Part shown: one piece after another, positions 9,466 to 19,824 of the stretch
How the letters are laid out: every line of letters begins with the position of its first letter
Position numbering within the stretch: position 1 is the first letter of the stretch
From: Desulfoscipio gibsoniae DSM 7213
Lineage (GTDB): Bacteria; Bacillota; Desulfotomaculia; Desulfotomaculales; Desulfallaceae
Reading direction: 5' to 3'
DNA length: 64,000 nt
Assembly (NCBI RefSeq): GCF_000233715.2
Contig: NC_021184.1
Coordinates: forward strand, 3,930,001-3,994,000
Program-made: the position numbers and the translations under genes
Notes under the pieces: generated by a model
The model's database searches: none
Told to the model about the DNA's origin: nothing
What the model saw: only the letters and a program-made list of their open reading frames with translations

Positions 9466-10854
9466 TTACAATGTCTTTTCATCGTTTGCCAAGTATTCCT
9501 CCCAGGCTTGTTTGATGGAAGTTTCCAATTTTTCTACAAGTTCGTCGATTTCGGTTTCACTGATAATCAGCGATGGGGACAACTGGAGTGCATCATCAAT
9601 CAGTGGCCGGAGAATTAATCCGTTTTCCCAACCGAGGAAAGAAACTCTCTTGGCAAAACCGACGCTGGGTGCAAACTTTTCCCTGGTTTCGCGGTTTTTG
9701 ACCAATTGAACCCCGTTAATCATTCCAATACCCCTTACCTCACCAATACAAGGTAAATCTAAGGCCCTGACCTTCTGACGAAGGATTTCACCTTTGATCC
9801 GGGCATTTTCGACAAGGTTTTCTTTTTCCACAATTTCTAGGTTCGCCAATGCCGCAGCACATGCCACAGGATGGCCGGTATAGGTATAGCCGTGCATAAA
9901 AATACCATGTTTTTTAATCGGTTCGTAGATCTTCCCCGTCAGTGCCACAGCACCCATCGGAATATATCCGCTGGTGATTCCTTTTGCCAGCATCATCAGA
10001 TCCGGTTTAACGCCCCAGTTTTCAATGCCAAAGTTTTTTCCGGTCCGACCGAAACCGCAAATCACTTCGTCGGCTATCAATAAGACATCATACTTGTTAC
10101 AAATTTCCCGAACCCTCGGATAATATCCATTAGGAGGAACAATAGCACCACCCGTACCGATTACAGGCTCCGCAGAAAAACCGGCTACTTTTTCAGGGCC
10201 AATTTCAAGAATCTTTTCCTCCACTGCTTTGGCACATTCGTAATCACAACTTCCTTCTTCCTTTCCCCACGCGCAAAAATAGCAATGAGGATGGTCGGTA
10301 TGATGAAAGCCAGGTACCAAGGGCCTGAACCCATCCCAAAAACCGGGTAAAGAAGTAGCACTGGTAGCTCCATAGGCAACACCATGATAAGCCTTTGTTC
10401 TGCAAATTATTTGATTCTTTTCGGGTCTGCCTGTTAGATTAAAATAGAGACGGGCAAGTTTATAAGCTGAATCATTTGACTCGGAACCACCACTAGTGAA
10501 GAAAATTCTCGCGTTCTCCACGGGTACCATTTTCGCAAACTTTTTGGCAACTTCAATAGCCAAAGGATGAGTGTACCCATTGAAGGATTGAAAATAATGA
10601 AGCTTTTCCATTTGTTTGCTAGCTGCCTCAACGATTTCCTTTCTTCCGGTTCCAACATTATTCAGCCAGAGCCCAGCACCACAGTCAATATAGGTTTTCC
10701 CCTCAACACTTTTTACCCTTACCCCCTCCCCCTCCGAGATAATGCGCGGACCACCCCAAGCCTCCATATCGGGGATAGAGCTGGTAGGATGTAGATGGTA
10801 ACTGAAATCATCTTCTTTCATTTGTAAAATCTGTTCTTCTGAATAAATTGACAC
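9466..10854 (-). CDS. Class III PLP aminotransferase (taurine/omega-amine:pyruvate type)
   Basis: 462 residues from the GTG at 10852-10854, chosen because an AAGAGGTG ribosome site lies just upstream. The fold-type I class III signature is present: LLIADEVICGFGRTG, then LMMLAKGITSGYIP with the PLP lysine. It transfers an amino group from an amine to pyruvate or another oxo-acid. It sits 55 bases downstream of alanine dehydrogenase in what looks like one operon. That arrangement is known for taurine:pyruvate aminotransferase plus Ald, where Ald regenerates pyruvate, but the amine here could also be beta-alanine or another omega-amine. Two broken paralogous fragments lie at 23642-24110 and 33880-34170. 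It ends with TAA. Confidence 0.85.
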   Translation of the reverse strand: MSIYSEEQILQMKEDDFSYHLHPTSSIPDMEAWGGPRIISEGEGVRVKSVEGKTYIDCGAGLWLNNVGTGRKEIVEAASKQMEKLHYFQSFNGYTHPLAIEVAKKFAKMVPVENARIFFTSGGSESNDSAYKLARLYFNLTGRPEKNQIICRTKAYHGVAYGATSATSLPGFWDGFRPLVPGFHHTDHPHCYFCAWGKEEGSCDYECAKAVEEKILEIGPEKVAGFSAEPVIGTGGAIVPPNGYYPRVREICNKYDVLLIADEVICGFGRTGKNFGIENWGVKPDLMMLAKGITSGYIPMGAVALTGKIYEPIKKHGIFMHGYTYTGHPVACAAALANLEIVEKENLVENARIKGEILRQKVRALDLPCIGEVRGIGMINGVQLVKNRETREKFAPSVGFAKRVSFLGWENGLILRPLIDDALQLSPSLIISETEIDELVEKLETSIKQAWEEYLANDEKTL

Positions 10855-10909
10855 AATAATCACCTCTTCGTTAAATAACTCGACCAGCCTAAGCAATGGC
10901 AGACATGGG

Positions 10910-12034
10910 CTATATTCCGACTACTACCTTTTCTAGGGGTGTATACTCGATATTTAAAGATTTAGCAACAGCTTCATAGGTTAGTTTTCCGTCTATGACG
11001 TTAACACCAAGCGCCAAAGCTTTATTTTCTTTGACAGCAGCTTCATAGCCCTTATTGGCAATTTCCAGCGCATAATGCAGTGTTACATTAGTCAACGCAA
11101 AAGTTGATGTCCTTGCGACTGCACCAGGCATATTGGCAACTGCATAATGAACAACTCCATACATTTCATACACAGGAGAACTATGGGTAGTAACTCTGTC
11201 AATAGTAGCAATAGAACCGCCCTGATCAATAGCTACATCTACAATTACAGAGGTAGGCTGCATATTCTTAACCATTTCCTCGGTCACCAGGTGAGGAGCT
11301 TTAGCACCCGGAACGAGAACCGCACCGATGAGAAGATCTGCTTTAGATACAGCTTGAGCAATGTTATAGGTGTTTGACATGAGAGTCTTTATATTGTTCC
11401 CGAAAATATCATCCAGGTACCTTAACCTGTCAGCATTCTTATCAATAATGGTTACATTGGCACCCATTCCAATTGCCATTTTGGCAGCGTTTGTACCAAC
11501 AACACCACCACCAATAATTACAACTTCAGCAGGCAGTACTCCAGGCACTCCCCCAAGCAGTACACCTTTGCCACCCTGGGGCTTTTCGAGGAACCGTGCA
11601 CCGATCTGAACAGACATTCGGCCAGCTACTTCGCTCATGGGCTTTAATAACGGCAGTGAACCGTTTTCCATCTGAATGGTTTCGTAGGCAATACCTATAA
11701 TTTTTTTATCAAGTAACGCCTGAGTAAGTTCTAGTTCGGTAGCCAGGTGCAAGTAAGTAAAGAGAATCTGACCTTCTTTAAAATAATCCCACTCTTGGGG
11801 TTGGGGCTCTTTAACTTTTATAATCAGATCAGATGCAGCAAAAACATCTGAAGGATCCGAGAGTAACTGTGCACCGGCTGAAACATATTCTTCATTGCTA
11901 ATGCCGCTGCCAACACCCGCCCTATCTTCAATATATACTTGATGACCAGCTTTAACCATCTCTTCAACGCCTGCGGGTGTAATTGCTACCCTGTTTTCAT
12001 TGTTCTTAATTTCCTTTGGTACACCGACAATCAT
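10910..12034 (-). CDS. ald: Alanine dehydrogenase
   Basis: 374 residues, the usual length. It catalyses NAD-dependent interconversion of alanine with pyruvate and ammonia in the cytoplasm. It opens with [20 protein letters not shown] and has the NAD-binding glycine-rich segment [19 protein letters not shown] at about 170-188. A -24/-12 promoter (12085-12100) lies about 50 bases upstream. The aminotransferase follows directly, so Ald probably recycles the pyruvate acceptor and releases ammonia. It ends with TAG, with further in-frame codons to TAG ten codons on. Confidence 0.95.
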   Translation of the reverse strand: MIVGVPKEIKNNENRVAITPAGVEEMVKAGHQVYIEDRAGVGSGISNEEYVSAGAQLLSDPSDVFAASDLIIKVKEPQPQEWDYFKEGQILFTYLHLATELELTQALLDKKIIGIAYETIQMENGSLPLLKPMSEVAGRMSVQIGARFLEKPQGGKGVLLGGVPGVLPAEVVIIGGGVVGTNAAKMAIGMGANVTIIDKNADRLRYLDDIFGNNIKTLMSNTYNIAQAVSKADLLIGAVLVPGAKAPHLVTEEMVKNMQPTSVIVDVAIDQGGSIATIDRVTTHSSPVYEMYGVVHYAVANMPGAVARTSTFALTNVTLHYALEIANKGYEAAVKENKALALGVNVIDGKLTYEAVAKSLNIEYTPLEKVVVGI

Positions 12035-12084
12035 AATTTTTATCCCCCTTTAAAGAATGAATAGTTTACTTGGTTTGATTAAAT

Positions 12085-12100
12085 TGCAATAATCATGCCA
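12085..12100 (-). promoter_or_regulatory. Sigma-54 (-24/-12) promoter of ald-aminotransferase operon
   Basis: On the minus strand it reads TGGCATGATTATTGCA, a match to TGGCAY-N5-TTGCW with exact spacing. The expected start of transcription is about 12073, giving a leader of about 40 bases before ald. Confidence 0.85.
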
Positions 12101-12298
12101 ATAATCCAAAGCAAAAAAAGAAGGCACTTTCTAAATAAAACCGCTTAATCAGCACTTTTTCCATCACAAGCTACCTTAAAATTATGGAAAATAAAGAACT
12201 GATGATTTTTTCCATCAGCCTGGCATAGCTGATTCAAAATCATCAGAAAACTACTCCGAACTTGACCTTATTAATACTGCACAATTTCATTGTGTAAA

Positions 12299-12314
12299 AA
12301 TGAAAATTTTCATT
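12299..12314. promoter_or_regulatory. Palindromic putative activator site (AATGA-N6-TCATT)
   Basis: AATGAAAATTTTCATT, a perfect 16-base palindrome about 200 bases upstream of the ald -24/-12 promoter. This is a normal position for a sigma-54 enhancer-binding protein. The same pattern recurs upstream of mtbB and of the pylBC cluster. Confidence 0.65.
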
Positions 12315-12459
12315 ACTTGGGCGATTTAGATTAGGGTGGTACCATTACGACTGTTGGTTGTTTCTTTATTCTTATAGTCATATTTACTATAACCTAATAT
12401 CATTCGGAAGGTTTACACCGTTTATTTTACACTCTCACTTTTGTGAATTAGTATACAAG

Positions 12460-12497
12460 AAAACCGCTGCGGAAAACCTATCTTCCACAGCGGTTTT
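12460..12497. terminator. Strong hairpin terminator, works either way
   Basis: AAAACCGCTG pairs perfectly with CAGCGGTTTT across an 18-base loop, giving T-tracts on both strands. It lies downstream of the corrinoid activator and its trailing remnant. Confidence 0.75.
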
Positions 12498-12509
12498 AAA
12501 TTGATTCCA

Positions 12510-12640
12510 TAAACTCATGATCTTGAAGCTCCGGCAGGCCCATAGATAGAAACTCATATTCAACCTCAGCTTTTGTAGCTACTGATTACAACTCTTCCTT
12601 CATAACTTCGCAGGCGATAATCCTCTTTGTTCCCAGATTT
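12510..12640 (-). pseudogene. Short remnant, possibly DUF1638-like
   Basis: Directly after the corrinoid activator is a GGAGG site, then the frame GTKRIIACEVMKEEL, a TAA, and in the same frame VATKAEVEYEFLSMGLPEL. The start resembles DUF1638 proteins, which occur near corrinoid methyltransferase genes. The assignment is from memory of the family and is weak. Confidence 0.35.
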
Positions 12641-12650
12641 TGCCTCCGCT

Positions 12651-14288
12651 TTAGCTCGGAAAATTCATATGGTCCACATAGTTATCCATAAATTCCGGCG
12701 CATAAGAAAGTTCTAATGACTCTATATCATTCTGTAAAGTTATTATTTCATCGGCTGCAGCCTGGTTCACCATACAAAGCCGTGCACCTTCCTTAGCGGT
12801 GTTCCCGACAAATTCAACCTCCGAGTTTAGCCCCGAGGGTAAAAGACCAATTATTTTTAATGCCTCCTTTTTCAAATGATAACCAAAAGCGCCGGCAATA
12901 TAGACCTTTTCCACGGCATCAAGTTCCACTTTCAAACGTTGAAATAATATATCAATTGCGGCAGCAATTGCAGCTTTTGCCAACTGAACTTGACGAACAT
13001 CTTTCTGGGTTAGCATAGTCATTGAGTTAGAATCCAGTAAAAATGCAGGTTGCCCATCATGCTCAATTAGTCTCTGGGCCAGTAATCCAGGTAAATTAGT
13101 GGACTGGGCAAATCTTCCGGTAGGAAGGATAACCCCGGCCTTAACTAATTCAGCAACTAATTCCACCAGTCCACTCCCACACAACCCTTTTATTTTCGCT
13201 GAGCCAATTGTTACAATATAAATTTGCCCGTTCTCCTCGATCCGAACACCGGAAATAGCACCATCCTCAGCCCGGCAGCCGCAATAAATATTCATACCCT
13301 CTAAGGCCGGCCCGGCTGCTGAAGAAGTAGCGATCAGCTTTCCATTGACATTGGCAACTATTTCTCCATTCGTACCAATATCAATAAATAAAGCAGGTAC
13401 TGCTATTTTATGAAAATCTATTGCAATAACACCTGCAAGAATATCAGCACCAACAAAAGCAGACAAGGAAGGTAATAAACTCACAACGGCATTTGGAACA
13501 GCAATGCCCAGTTCAGTGGAATTATACTCTTGGTAGTCGACAAAGATGGGCTCATAGGGGGTTACTGCAAGAGGAAAGGGATCTACACCAACCAACAAGT
13601 GCAGCATTGTATTGTTTGCGGCAACTGTAATATGGTAAATTTCCTGTAACTGCACACCTTTTTCATTACATACTTTGGAAATTAAATTATTGATTCCATT
13701 AAGCACCAATTCCTTTAATTTTAAAACATTTTGCGCATACTGATGGGCATAAGTAATCCGTGTTATTACATCTGCACCATATTGAGTCTGTGGATTAAGA
13801 CAGGCTGAAGTTGTAATTTCTTTTCCATCAGAGTTCAGATCAATTAATCCGACCACTATACTGGTAGTGCCAATATCAACAGCAATTCCGTATGCACGTT
13901 TTGGTAAAAAGAAACTTTCACCGGACTTGCCAAGAATCCTTATAATTAACGGGTCAAAGATATATTCTTTGTTTTTCCCCCCTGAGATTGTCCTAAATTG
14001 CTGCTTTTCTGTTAAAAACACTTCTACATTTCCTAATACTTTTGCCTGACATGCCAGGCGCCAACTATCAGAAAGCATACTTCCCAGCCTTTCTTTTTCA
14101 TCAGTCTGCGGTTGACTCAGCATACCTGATGCTTGGACTAAACATTTACCGCAGGTACCCCTCCCGTTACACATCCCTTCCAAGGGTAAATTATTTTTTA
14201 CAGCTGTCTCGATAATAGTTGTGTTTTCAGGTACTTTAACCTTTACCCCCAATGGTTTAAATGTTATTTCACATAATTTCTCTTTCAT
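12651..14288 (-). CDS. Reductive activator of corrinoid proteins (RACo-like, 2Fe-2S + ASKHA ATPase)
   Basis: 545 residues if the ATG at 14288 is used; a GTG six bases upstream is the alternative. The N-terminal ~90 residues form a plant-type 2Fe-2S ferredoxin domain with CNGRGTCGKC and a later Cys (WRLACQAK). A linker leads to a C-terminal ASKHA ATPase domain with IAVDIGTTSIVVGLID at about 137-152 and FIDIGTNGEI. Proteins of this build use ATP to return accidentally oxidised Co(II) corrinoid to active Co(I). Here it would serve MtbC-type corrinoid proteins. A broken paralogue lies at 45530-45670. It ends with TAA. Confidence 0.9.
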   Translation of the reverse strand: MKEKLCEITFKPLGVKVKVPENTTIIETAVKNNLPLEGMCNGRGTCGKCLVQASGMLSQPQTDEKERLGSMLSDSWRLACQAKVLGNVEVFLTEKQQFRTISGGKNKEYIFDPLIIRILGKSGESFFLPKRAYGIAVDIGTTSIVVGLIDLNSDGKEITTSACLNPQTQYGADVITRITYAHQYAQNVLKLKELVLNGINNLISKVCNEKGVQLQEIYHITVAANNTMLHLLVGVDPFPLAVTPYEPIFVDYQEYNSTELGIAVPNAVVSLLPSLSAFVGADILAGVIAIDFHKIAVPALFIDIGTNGEIVANVNGKLIATSSAAGPALEGMNIYCGCRAEDGAISGVRIEENGQIYIVTIGSAKIKGLCGSGLVELVAELVKAGVILPTGRFAQSTNLPGLLAQRLIEHDGQPAFLLDSNSMTMLTQKDVRQVQLAKAAIAAAIDILFQRLKVELDAVEKVYIAGAFGYHLKKEALKIIGLLPSGLNSEVEFVGNTAKEGARLCMVNQAAADEIITLQNDIESLELSYAPEFMDNYVDHMNFPS

Positions 14289-14294
14289 TTTCAC

Positions 14295-14527
14295 CTATCC
14301 TTACTGGTAAACAATTTATTGATTACACTCGAAGATTATTATATAAAAAATCAGTAGTGTTGCATTAAAATATATTTCCATATTTAGGGTACTTCCCAAA
14401 ATCGTAAGACATGTAGTGGATTTGCAAAACTAGTGTATACAGTTAAATGGTTTTATTTCACCGTGTTAAAGGAACAATCAAGTAACAAGTAGTCCTCATC
14501 CACATTTTGACATTAATATACTTTTTA
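14295..14527. other. Upstream region of the corrinoid activator
   Basis: AT-rich. No -24/-12 promoter and no copy of the AATGA-N6-TCATT palindrome were seen here, unlike upstream of ald and mtbB. Confidence 0.4.
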
Positions 14528-14850
14528 TTACACTAAAAAATCGACTGTTGAGTAAACTGTTATGCCCGCTTCCACTTGCTTTACGACTTCTTGAAAAGTG
14601 GCTTCGTGATCTATTTTACGTCGCCCTTTTGATTTGCGTTGAGGCTTACAGTAAAGCTTTTGGACGATTACGGTAAAAGGTTCATAAAGACAGGTATCCA
14701 ACAATCTTTTAATATTTAGTAGTGGTCCCTTATACCCCGTTCTCAACTTGAGTAACATTAACAGACAATAAGTAATTAGCGCTATGAACAACTGATTTTG
14801 CACCGCTTGCTGGCTTGTGCCGTAGAAGTGCTTAACTATGCTTTTTAATT
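14528..14850 (-). pseudogene. C-terminal remnant of an IS4-type transposase
   Basis: The frame VKHFYGTSQQAVQNQLFIAL continues into ITYCLLMLLKLRTGY and KGPLLNIKRLLDTCLYEPF. This is a typical IS4-family C-terminus. Nothing upstream restores the catalytic part. Confidence 0.6.
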
Positions 14851-14859
14851 AAACCTGTT

Positions 14860-15179
14860 GAATCTACCGGAAATTTCACTTGCTGGTTCCGGGCTGGGGT
14901 GAAATTATTTAAGCTTAAAACATGAAATCAAAACGTTATGTATTGAACATAGCCTAACAGCAATTTGTGATTTGTGATTTGTGATTTAATGAATATATTT
15001 ATTTGCTCTGATAAACGACCTTGAGCATCAAAAGTGGGTTACGGAATCCCCTTAAATATAAAACCATGACTTATAGTAATTTTTATCAAAATATAAATAT
15101 ATTACGATTGCTTTTAAAGAAATATTAAGCTAAGATTAATAGGCTAAATCCGGGAAAGAACTTTTGGAATGGTGTACTA
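14860..15179. other. Intergenic region between IS remnants
   Basis: AT-rich with a short tandem TTTGTGA-type repeat near 14965-14988. No gene seen. Confidence 0.4.
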
Positions 15180-15456
15180 GGGCCATCCGTACAGGTTTAG
15201 CCGCCTGGCCGCGTTCACTGGGAAAGTGTTCTGCGTAACGATCCTCAATGATATCCCAGGGAACAATTTTAGATAATTTTACCTAGCGATTGTTGGCGTT
15301 AAGTTTGCCCCAAAGGGCATTATGAATTCTTCGAGATATATTTCTTTTTCCACTTTCCGGAACATATTTTACCTCCAAGTGCAAGCTTTTTGTAGCATTT
15401 GTCGCATTTTCCATGCACTTTATTTCGACAAATATGCTCTTTCATTCAGCAAGTCC
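15180..15456 (-). mobile_element. Truncated end of the same IS type found at 56190-57853
   Basis: The minus strand encodes a degenerate N-terminus, FRKVEKEIYLEEFIMPF, followed by a frame with stops. This matches the start of the transposase at 56215-57732 (FRKVENQYYLEEFILPF). The outer end, 15445-15456, carries the same terminal inverted-repeat sequence (GGACTTGCTGAA on the minus strand). Only about 270 bases of the ~1.66-kb element remain. Confidence 0.7.
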
Positions 15457-15466
15457 TAATTAGAAA

Positions 15467-15500
15467 TGAGATTCGTCTTTGGAGAAAAAGACGAATCTCA
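15467..15500. terminator. Long perfect hairpin after hyuB
   Basis: TGAGATTCGTCTTT and AAAGACGAATCTCA form a 14-base-pair stem with a six-base loop, 38 bases beyond the hyuB stop. It probably ends the hyuA-hyuB transcript. Confidence 0.7.
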
Positions 15501-15537
15501 CCTGAATTATTCAATGATAATTCTAGTTACTAAAAAT

Positions 15538-17262
15538 CTACAAAATAGATTGTAATAACAAATAATCCTTTCTTACTCCCTGAATATATTGTTTAAATTC
15601 TTCAGACATACTTAGTTGTTTTCTTAACGTCATCGTTTCTTCATAATCTATTGCCATAGTTTTAGGATCGATAACCACACCATAATCTTTTCTTGCTCCT
15701 TCAATAGATACATATTGATCTATCACATCCTGCAATACCTTTTCGGGATCTCGCTCGAGAGGATCTCCATAGCCTCCTCCTCCTGAAGTGAGCAAAACAA
15801 ATGAAGTCCCTTCTTCAAAACGCATATTTGCCTGCAGACTCATATGCCACTTTCCTTCTTTTTCCAAATCATTACCCATCACGGTTTCCAATTTGCCATC
15901 AGGATATTGTTTCAATACATATTGGATGGAACCCCTTCCTCCTCCTTCTACGCCAGGTGCCCCAATTTTCGTTCTCGATGTTTCCATGCTTAATTCCATA
16001 TCTCCCAAAGGCTTAAACTTAAAGATCATTCCTACTCCGCCCCTATATTTTCCGGGACCACCGGAGTCTGTTCTCATCCCATAGTGTTGCCAATAAACAG
16101 GATGAGCCATTTCCGCAACCTCTGCAGACATAAGCAACGCATTGACGATATGTGGATCATTTGCAGCGTTCATTCCATCGTGTTCAGAGGTAGCTCCCCA
16201 ACCGCCAGAAGGTAAATCTGACACAAGCATTGGCAAGCCGGTTTCCGGATCTTTGACAGAAGCAATATACCAGTTGCATTCGCCGTAAGTAGAACCAATT
16301 GCTTTTTTGGGATCAATTTTGGATAACGCCATCCACACTGATGTCGCGATCTTTGTTGCAGTATGCGTGGTTGACCCTATTGTGGGGTGAGGCCACCGCG
16401 CATTCAACCAACAACCCTCAGGCACTTTGATATCTATACAATCATAAATCCCTTCATTAATAGGTAAACCCGGTGCCAGCATACCTATTGAGGAATATAA
16501 AACTGCACCATGTGTATTTGCCAGCGGGGAATTTATCGCGCCTTCTACCAGTGGATCTGTCCCCTTAAAATCTACGGTTAATTGATCTCCTTTTATAGTT
16601 ATTTTGGTCTTAATAGCTACGGACTTTTCGCGGACTCCATCGGTTTCCGCAAAGTCTACTCCTTCATATTCACCGTCTGGTAATTTTTCAATTATTGAAC
16701 GAAATACATATTTTGTATACTCCCTAATTTCCTTCATAGCTATCTTCACTGTCTCTACATCAAATCTTTCAATCAATTTTACCATTTCCATTTGCGCAAC
16801 TCCACAGGCGCCAATTTGGGCCATGAAATCGCCTTCAACTCCCTGAGGCGCTCTCACTTGATTCTTAACTAATTCAACAAATTCTTTATTTATTTTGCCT
16901 TTTTCTACGAGCTTCATGGGAAATATTCTAAATCCCTCTGTTGCTATATGGGTACCCCAGGCTTGGCTGCCTACTCCTCCTCCACCCATATCAACCCAGT
17001 GTGCACGTGCACACGCATATCCCATAATCTCTCCTTTATAATACATAGGTGCAACACATGTCACATCCGGTGTATGAGTACCACCTGCATAGGGATCATT
17101 AATTATGACTACATCGCCTTCATCAAGCTTCGGAAATTTAGCCACACAAGCTTTAGTGCTAAAACTCATTGCTCCCAAATGAATTGGACACCCGGCATAT
17201 TGGCCAATCAGATTTGTCTCCGCATCATAGATCGAAACCGAAAAGTCGGCAATATCATAGAT
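15538..17262 (-). pseudogene. hyuB: HyuB (hydantoinase/oxoprolinase B), 3' part cut off by IS66
   Basis: This holds residues ~44 to 614 of a hydantoinase B-type protein, including DEGDVVIINDPYAGGTHTPD and later CNWYIASVKDPETGLPMLVS, with a C-terminal GGGGYGDPLERDPE. With HyuA it would hydrolyse a cyclic amide (hydantoin, oxoproline or similar) using ATP, or act as a related carboxylase. The 5' end lies at 19696-19823, beyond an IS66 element. Removing the IS and one 8-bp copy of the target duplication restores an uninterrupted 614-codon frame. As it stands the gene is inactive unless a separate fragment is made. It ends with TAG. Confidence 0.9.
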
Positions 17263-17313
17263 GTAAGCGTAAAATAAGCCCCACCTCGTAAACAGGGTAG
17301 GGCACGACTTAAA

Positions 17314-18879
17314 CTATTTATTGTTTACTCGACAAGTCGAAGGCAAAGCAACCGACCAGGGAAGTAGCTCATCTAGGGCATTTCGGTTTTCGATATCTAT
17401 ATTGGGAAGCCTTTCAAAAAGATATTGCAGATAGCTAAACGGATTTAAGCCATTTTCCTTAGCCGATTCAACAATGCTGTAAATCGTTGCACTGGCATTG
17501 GCGCCACGCGGGGTGTTGGCAAATAGCCAATTTTTGCGTCCGATCACAAACGGTTTAATCGAACGCTCACTTCGATTGTTATCCAGCTCCAGTCGTCCGT
17601 CTTGCAGGAAGGCTGCGAGCTTGTTCCATTGGTTGTGGCAGTAATGAATAGCTTGACCAAAAGCGCTTTTAGGCAGCACTCTAGGACTTTGGTATTTTAG
17701 CCATGCTGAAAAAGCCTCTAGCAATGGACGGCTGCGCTCTTGGCGGGCTACATGGCGTTCCTCGGGAGTGGCCTCGCGAAGCTCATGTTCTATAGCAAAA
17801 AGTCGGTTGCAGAAATTCAGCCCCTCTTTGGCGGCTACTACTGCACCGCGCTGTTCAGCTGGTAAGGCTTTTAGCGCTTCATCAAACTTACGCCGGGCAT
17901 GGGCCCAGCATCCAACCAGAGTCACGTCCGGCAATCCATTGTAACCGGCATAGCCGTCTACATGCAAGTAACCCTTGAAGCCGGCTAAGAACCGGCGCGG
18001 ATGCTTGCTTGCCCGGGTCGTTTGGTAGTCGTAAAGAACCATTGCCGGCCCTGCCCGCCCGGTACGGTATAGCCATATGTAAGAGGTGCTTCCTGCTGAC
18101 CGGCCTTGTTCATGCAGCACCTGCAGAGTAGTCTCATCGGCATGCAGGATATCTTGTTTCAACAGATGCTCATGCATCCTATCGTAAAGTGGGCGAAGCC
18201 ATCTGTTGGCACCCTGGAGCATCCAATTGGCCAAGGTCTGACGGGACAGCCCTATTCCAAGACGGGCCAATTGCTGTTCCTGACGATAAAGCGGCATACC
18301 TTCAACATACTTTTGGGTCATGATGTGGGCCATAGCGGAAGGGGAAACCAGACTCCCCGGCAGTACAGGCGCCGGCATAGGTGCAGTCACGATAGGGGTT
18401 TTGGTGTCTTTTTGTTCGCAGCGGCGGCAAGCGTAGACGTGACGTACATGTCTGACGACACTTACCTGGGCCGGAATAATCTTAAGCTCTTGCCTGACCT
18501 CGGTGCTCATTTCATGTAATGGTCCACCGCAACATGAACATACCTGCTCTTGGGCAGGTAGATAGTAGTCGATGGTTTCCACCGGCAAATCTTCCAGCAG
18601 CTGCTCACGGTGTCCCTGTTTCTTACGGCGGCGGTAGGTAATTTCCTCAACGCTAGGTTCCTCTGAAGGCGGTTTAGCTTCTATTTCGGGCTCATTAAAA
18701 AACTGCAGCTGTAATTGCTCCGGTTGGCTCTGTTCACTGGAGCGACCGAAACGACGCTGTTGGCTTAGACGAAACTGTTCTTCAAACCATCTGACTTTAG
18801 CCATTAATTCAGCATTTTTTTGCTCCAACTCAGTGCATTTATTTTGAAGTTCTTCAACTATTTTAGCTGTGCTGTTCAT
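17314..18879 (-). CDS. tnpC: IS66 transposase TnpC
   Basis: 521 residues from the ATG at 18877-18879. An N-terminal coiled coil (about 1-40) is followed by a zinc-binding CSCCGGPL segment and the DDE catalytic domain. The latter shows [13 protein letters not shown] and [11 protein letters not shown] (aspartates) and [13 protein letters not shown] (glutamate). It has full family length and looks intact. It ends with TAG. Confidence 0.93.
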   Translation of the reverse strand: MNSTAKIVEELQNKCTELEQKNAELMAKVRWFEEQFRLSQQRRFGRSSEQSQPEQLQLQFFNEPEIEAKPPSEEPSVEEITYRRRKKQGHREQLLEDLPVETIDYYLPAQEQVCSCCGGPLHEMSTEVRQELKIIPAQVSVVRHVRHVYACRRCEQKDTKTPIVTAPMPAPVLPGSLVSPSAMAHIMTQKYVEGMPLYRQEQQLARLGIGLSRQTLANWMLQGANRWLRPLYDRMHEHLLKQDILHADETTLQVLHEQGRSAGSTSYIWLYRTGRAGPAMVLYDYQTTRASKHPRRFLAGFKGYLHVDGYAGYNGLPDVTLVGCWAHARRKFDEALKALPAEQRGAVVAAKEGLNFCNRLFAIEHELREATPEERHVARQERSRPLLEAFSAWLKYQSPRVLPKSAFGQAIHYCHNQWNKLAAFLQDGRLELDNNRSERSIKPFVIGRKNWLFANTPRGANASATIYSIVESAKENGLNPFSYLQYLFERLPNIDIENRNALDELLPWSVALPSTCRVNNK

Positions 18880-18945
18880 ATGGTTAATATTCGATATATA
18901 ACCATGAAAACCCTTTAAAATCAAGGATTTATCCCATGTTTTTAG

Positions 18946-19305
18946 TCATAAAATTGTTCTTGCCGTAACCTCGGGATGGGCTTGCTGTTGATTGAGCGAT
19001 AGACCATCCAATAGCCAACGTAACTCACGGTGGCTAACAGATGTAACCGTTCCCGCACTATCTTTGGCCGGCCATTGAAACTTTCCTTTCTCCAGCCGGC
19101 GATAATGAAGCCAAAAACCATTATGCTCCCACTGGAGGATCTTGAGTTTATCGCGTTTCCGGTTACAGAACACAAAGATGCAGGTAGAGAACGGGTCCAG
19201 TGCAAATGCTTCTTTTACTAAAACCGCCAATCCGTCAATTGATTTACGCAAGTCGGTGCTGCCGCAGGCCAGGTAAACCCGTTCCAGGCCAGTGTTGGTC
19301 AGCAT
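18946..19305 (-). CDS. tnpB: IS66 accessory protein TnpB
   Basis: 119 residues. It has the typical sequence RVYLACGSTDLRKSIDGLAV near the N-terminus and CNRKRDKLKILQWEHNGFWL in the middle. It overlaps tnpA by seven bases, suggesting translational coupling. It is required with TnpA for IS66 transposition in studied members. Confidence 0.92.
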   Translation of the reverse strand: MLTNTGLERVYLACGSTDLRKSIDGLAVLVKEAFALDPFSTCIFVFCNRKRDKLKILQWEHNGFWLHYRRLEKGKFQWPAKDSAGTVTSVSHRELRWLLDGLSLNQQQAHPEVTARTIL

Positions 19306-19610
19306 ACTTTAAGTGTTTGCACTACTTCTTTGAGTAATGCCGGATTAAAGCCAGGTTGCACTTCTATAACCGCAGGACCTACTTTAATCAATAATCCGTT
19401 TCCGGTGGGGTCGGACTCATTTATCTCCACTGACACCCACTGCGTCTGCGTAATTGATGGATTCTCTGCGGATTTAATCTTTTTTAGCCAATACCATAGT
19501 TGATTAGGTCTTATATTATGGGCTGCGCACCAAGCTGCTCCGCTTTGCCCGCTTGCTCTAAAATCGGCTATCCGGGTTTCCCATTCTTGCCGTAATTCTG
19601 ATTTGGCCAT
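19299..19610 (-). CDS. tnpA: IS66 accessory protein TnpA
   Basis: 103 residues. An N-terminal helix-turn-helix region covers RIADFRASGQSGAAWCAAHN and NQLWYWLKKIK, as in IS66 orfA proteins. It is the first gene of the element, and its end overlaps tnpB. Confidence 0.88.
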   Translation of the reverse strand: MAKSELRQEWETRIADFRASGQSGAAWCAAHNIRPNQLWYWLKKIKSAENPSITQTQWVSVEINESDPTGNGLLIKVGPAVIEVQPGFNPALLKEVVQTLKVC

Positions 19611-19695
19611 TGAATAATCCCCCCAATATGTTTGTTTGAGGAGATTATCTCATAAATAAAGTGGTAAACCCAGGTGTAATCTTTTTGACGCTTAC

Positions 19696-19823
19696 TCATA
19701 GATAATTGGAGTAAAAGACGTCCGTTGTAAGGTAAAAAACATCCTTTCCGGAATATAGTTAAATCCGCCCCTAAGTACTTCAAATGTAACTGGATCCAAT
19801 GTTTTTTCAAATTTTTTGGCCAT
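19696..19823 (-). pseudogene. hyuB: HyuB 5' fragment, upstream side of the IS66 insertion
   Basis: The ATG at 19821-19823 starts MAKKFEKTLDPVTFEVLRGG and reads to TPIIYE before running into the IS and an immediate TAA. It begins one base after the hyuA stop, so hyuA and hyuB were translationally coupled. Confidence 0.88.
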
Positions 19824-19824
19824 T

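Larger units (their letters stand above)
17263..19695 (-). mobile_element. IS66-family insertion sequence (2433 bp) with 8-bp target duplication
   Basis: The ends are inverted repeats beginning GTAAGCGT (17263 on the plus strand, 19695 on the minus strand). The flanks are identical 8-bp copies of TCATAGAT at 17255-17262 and 19696-19703, the length expected for IS66. It carries the standard three genes tnpA, tnpB and tnpC in order on the minus strand. The exact duplication indicates simple, fairly recent transposition into hyuB. Confidence 0.95.
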
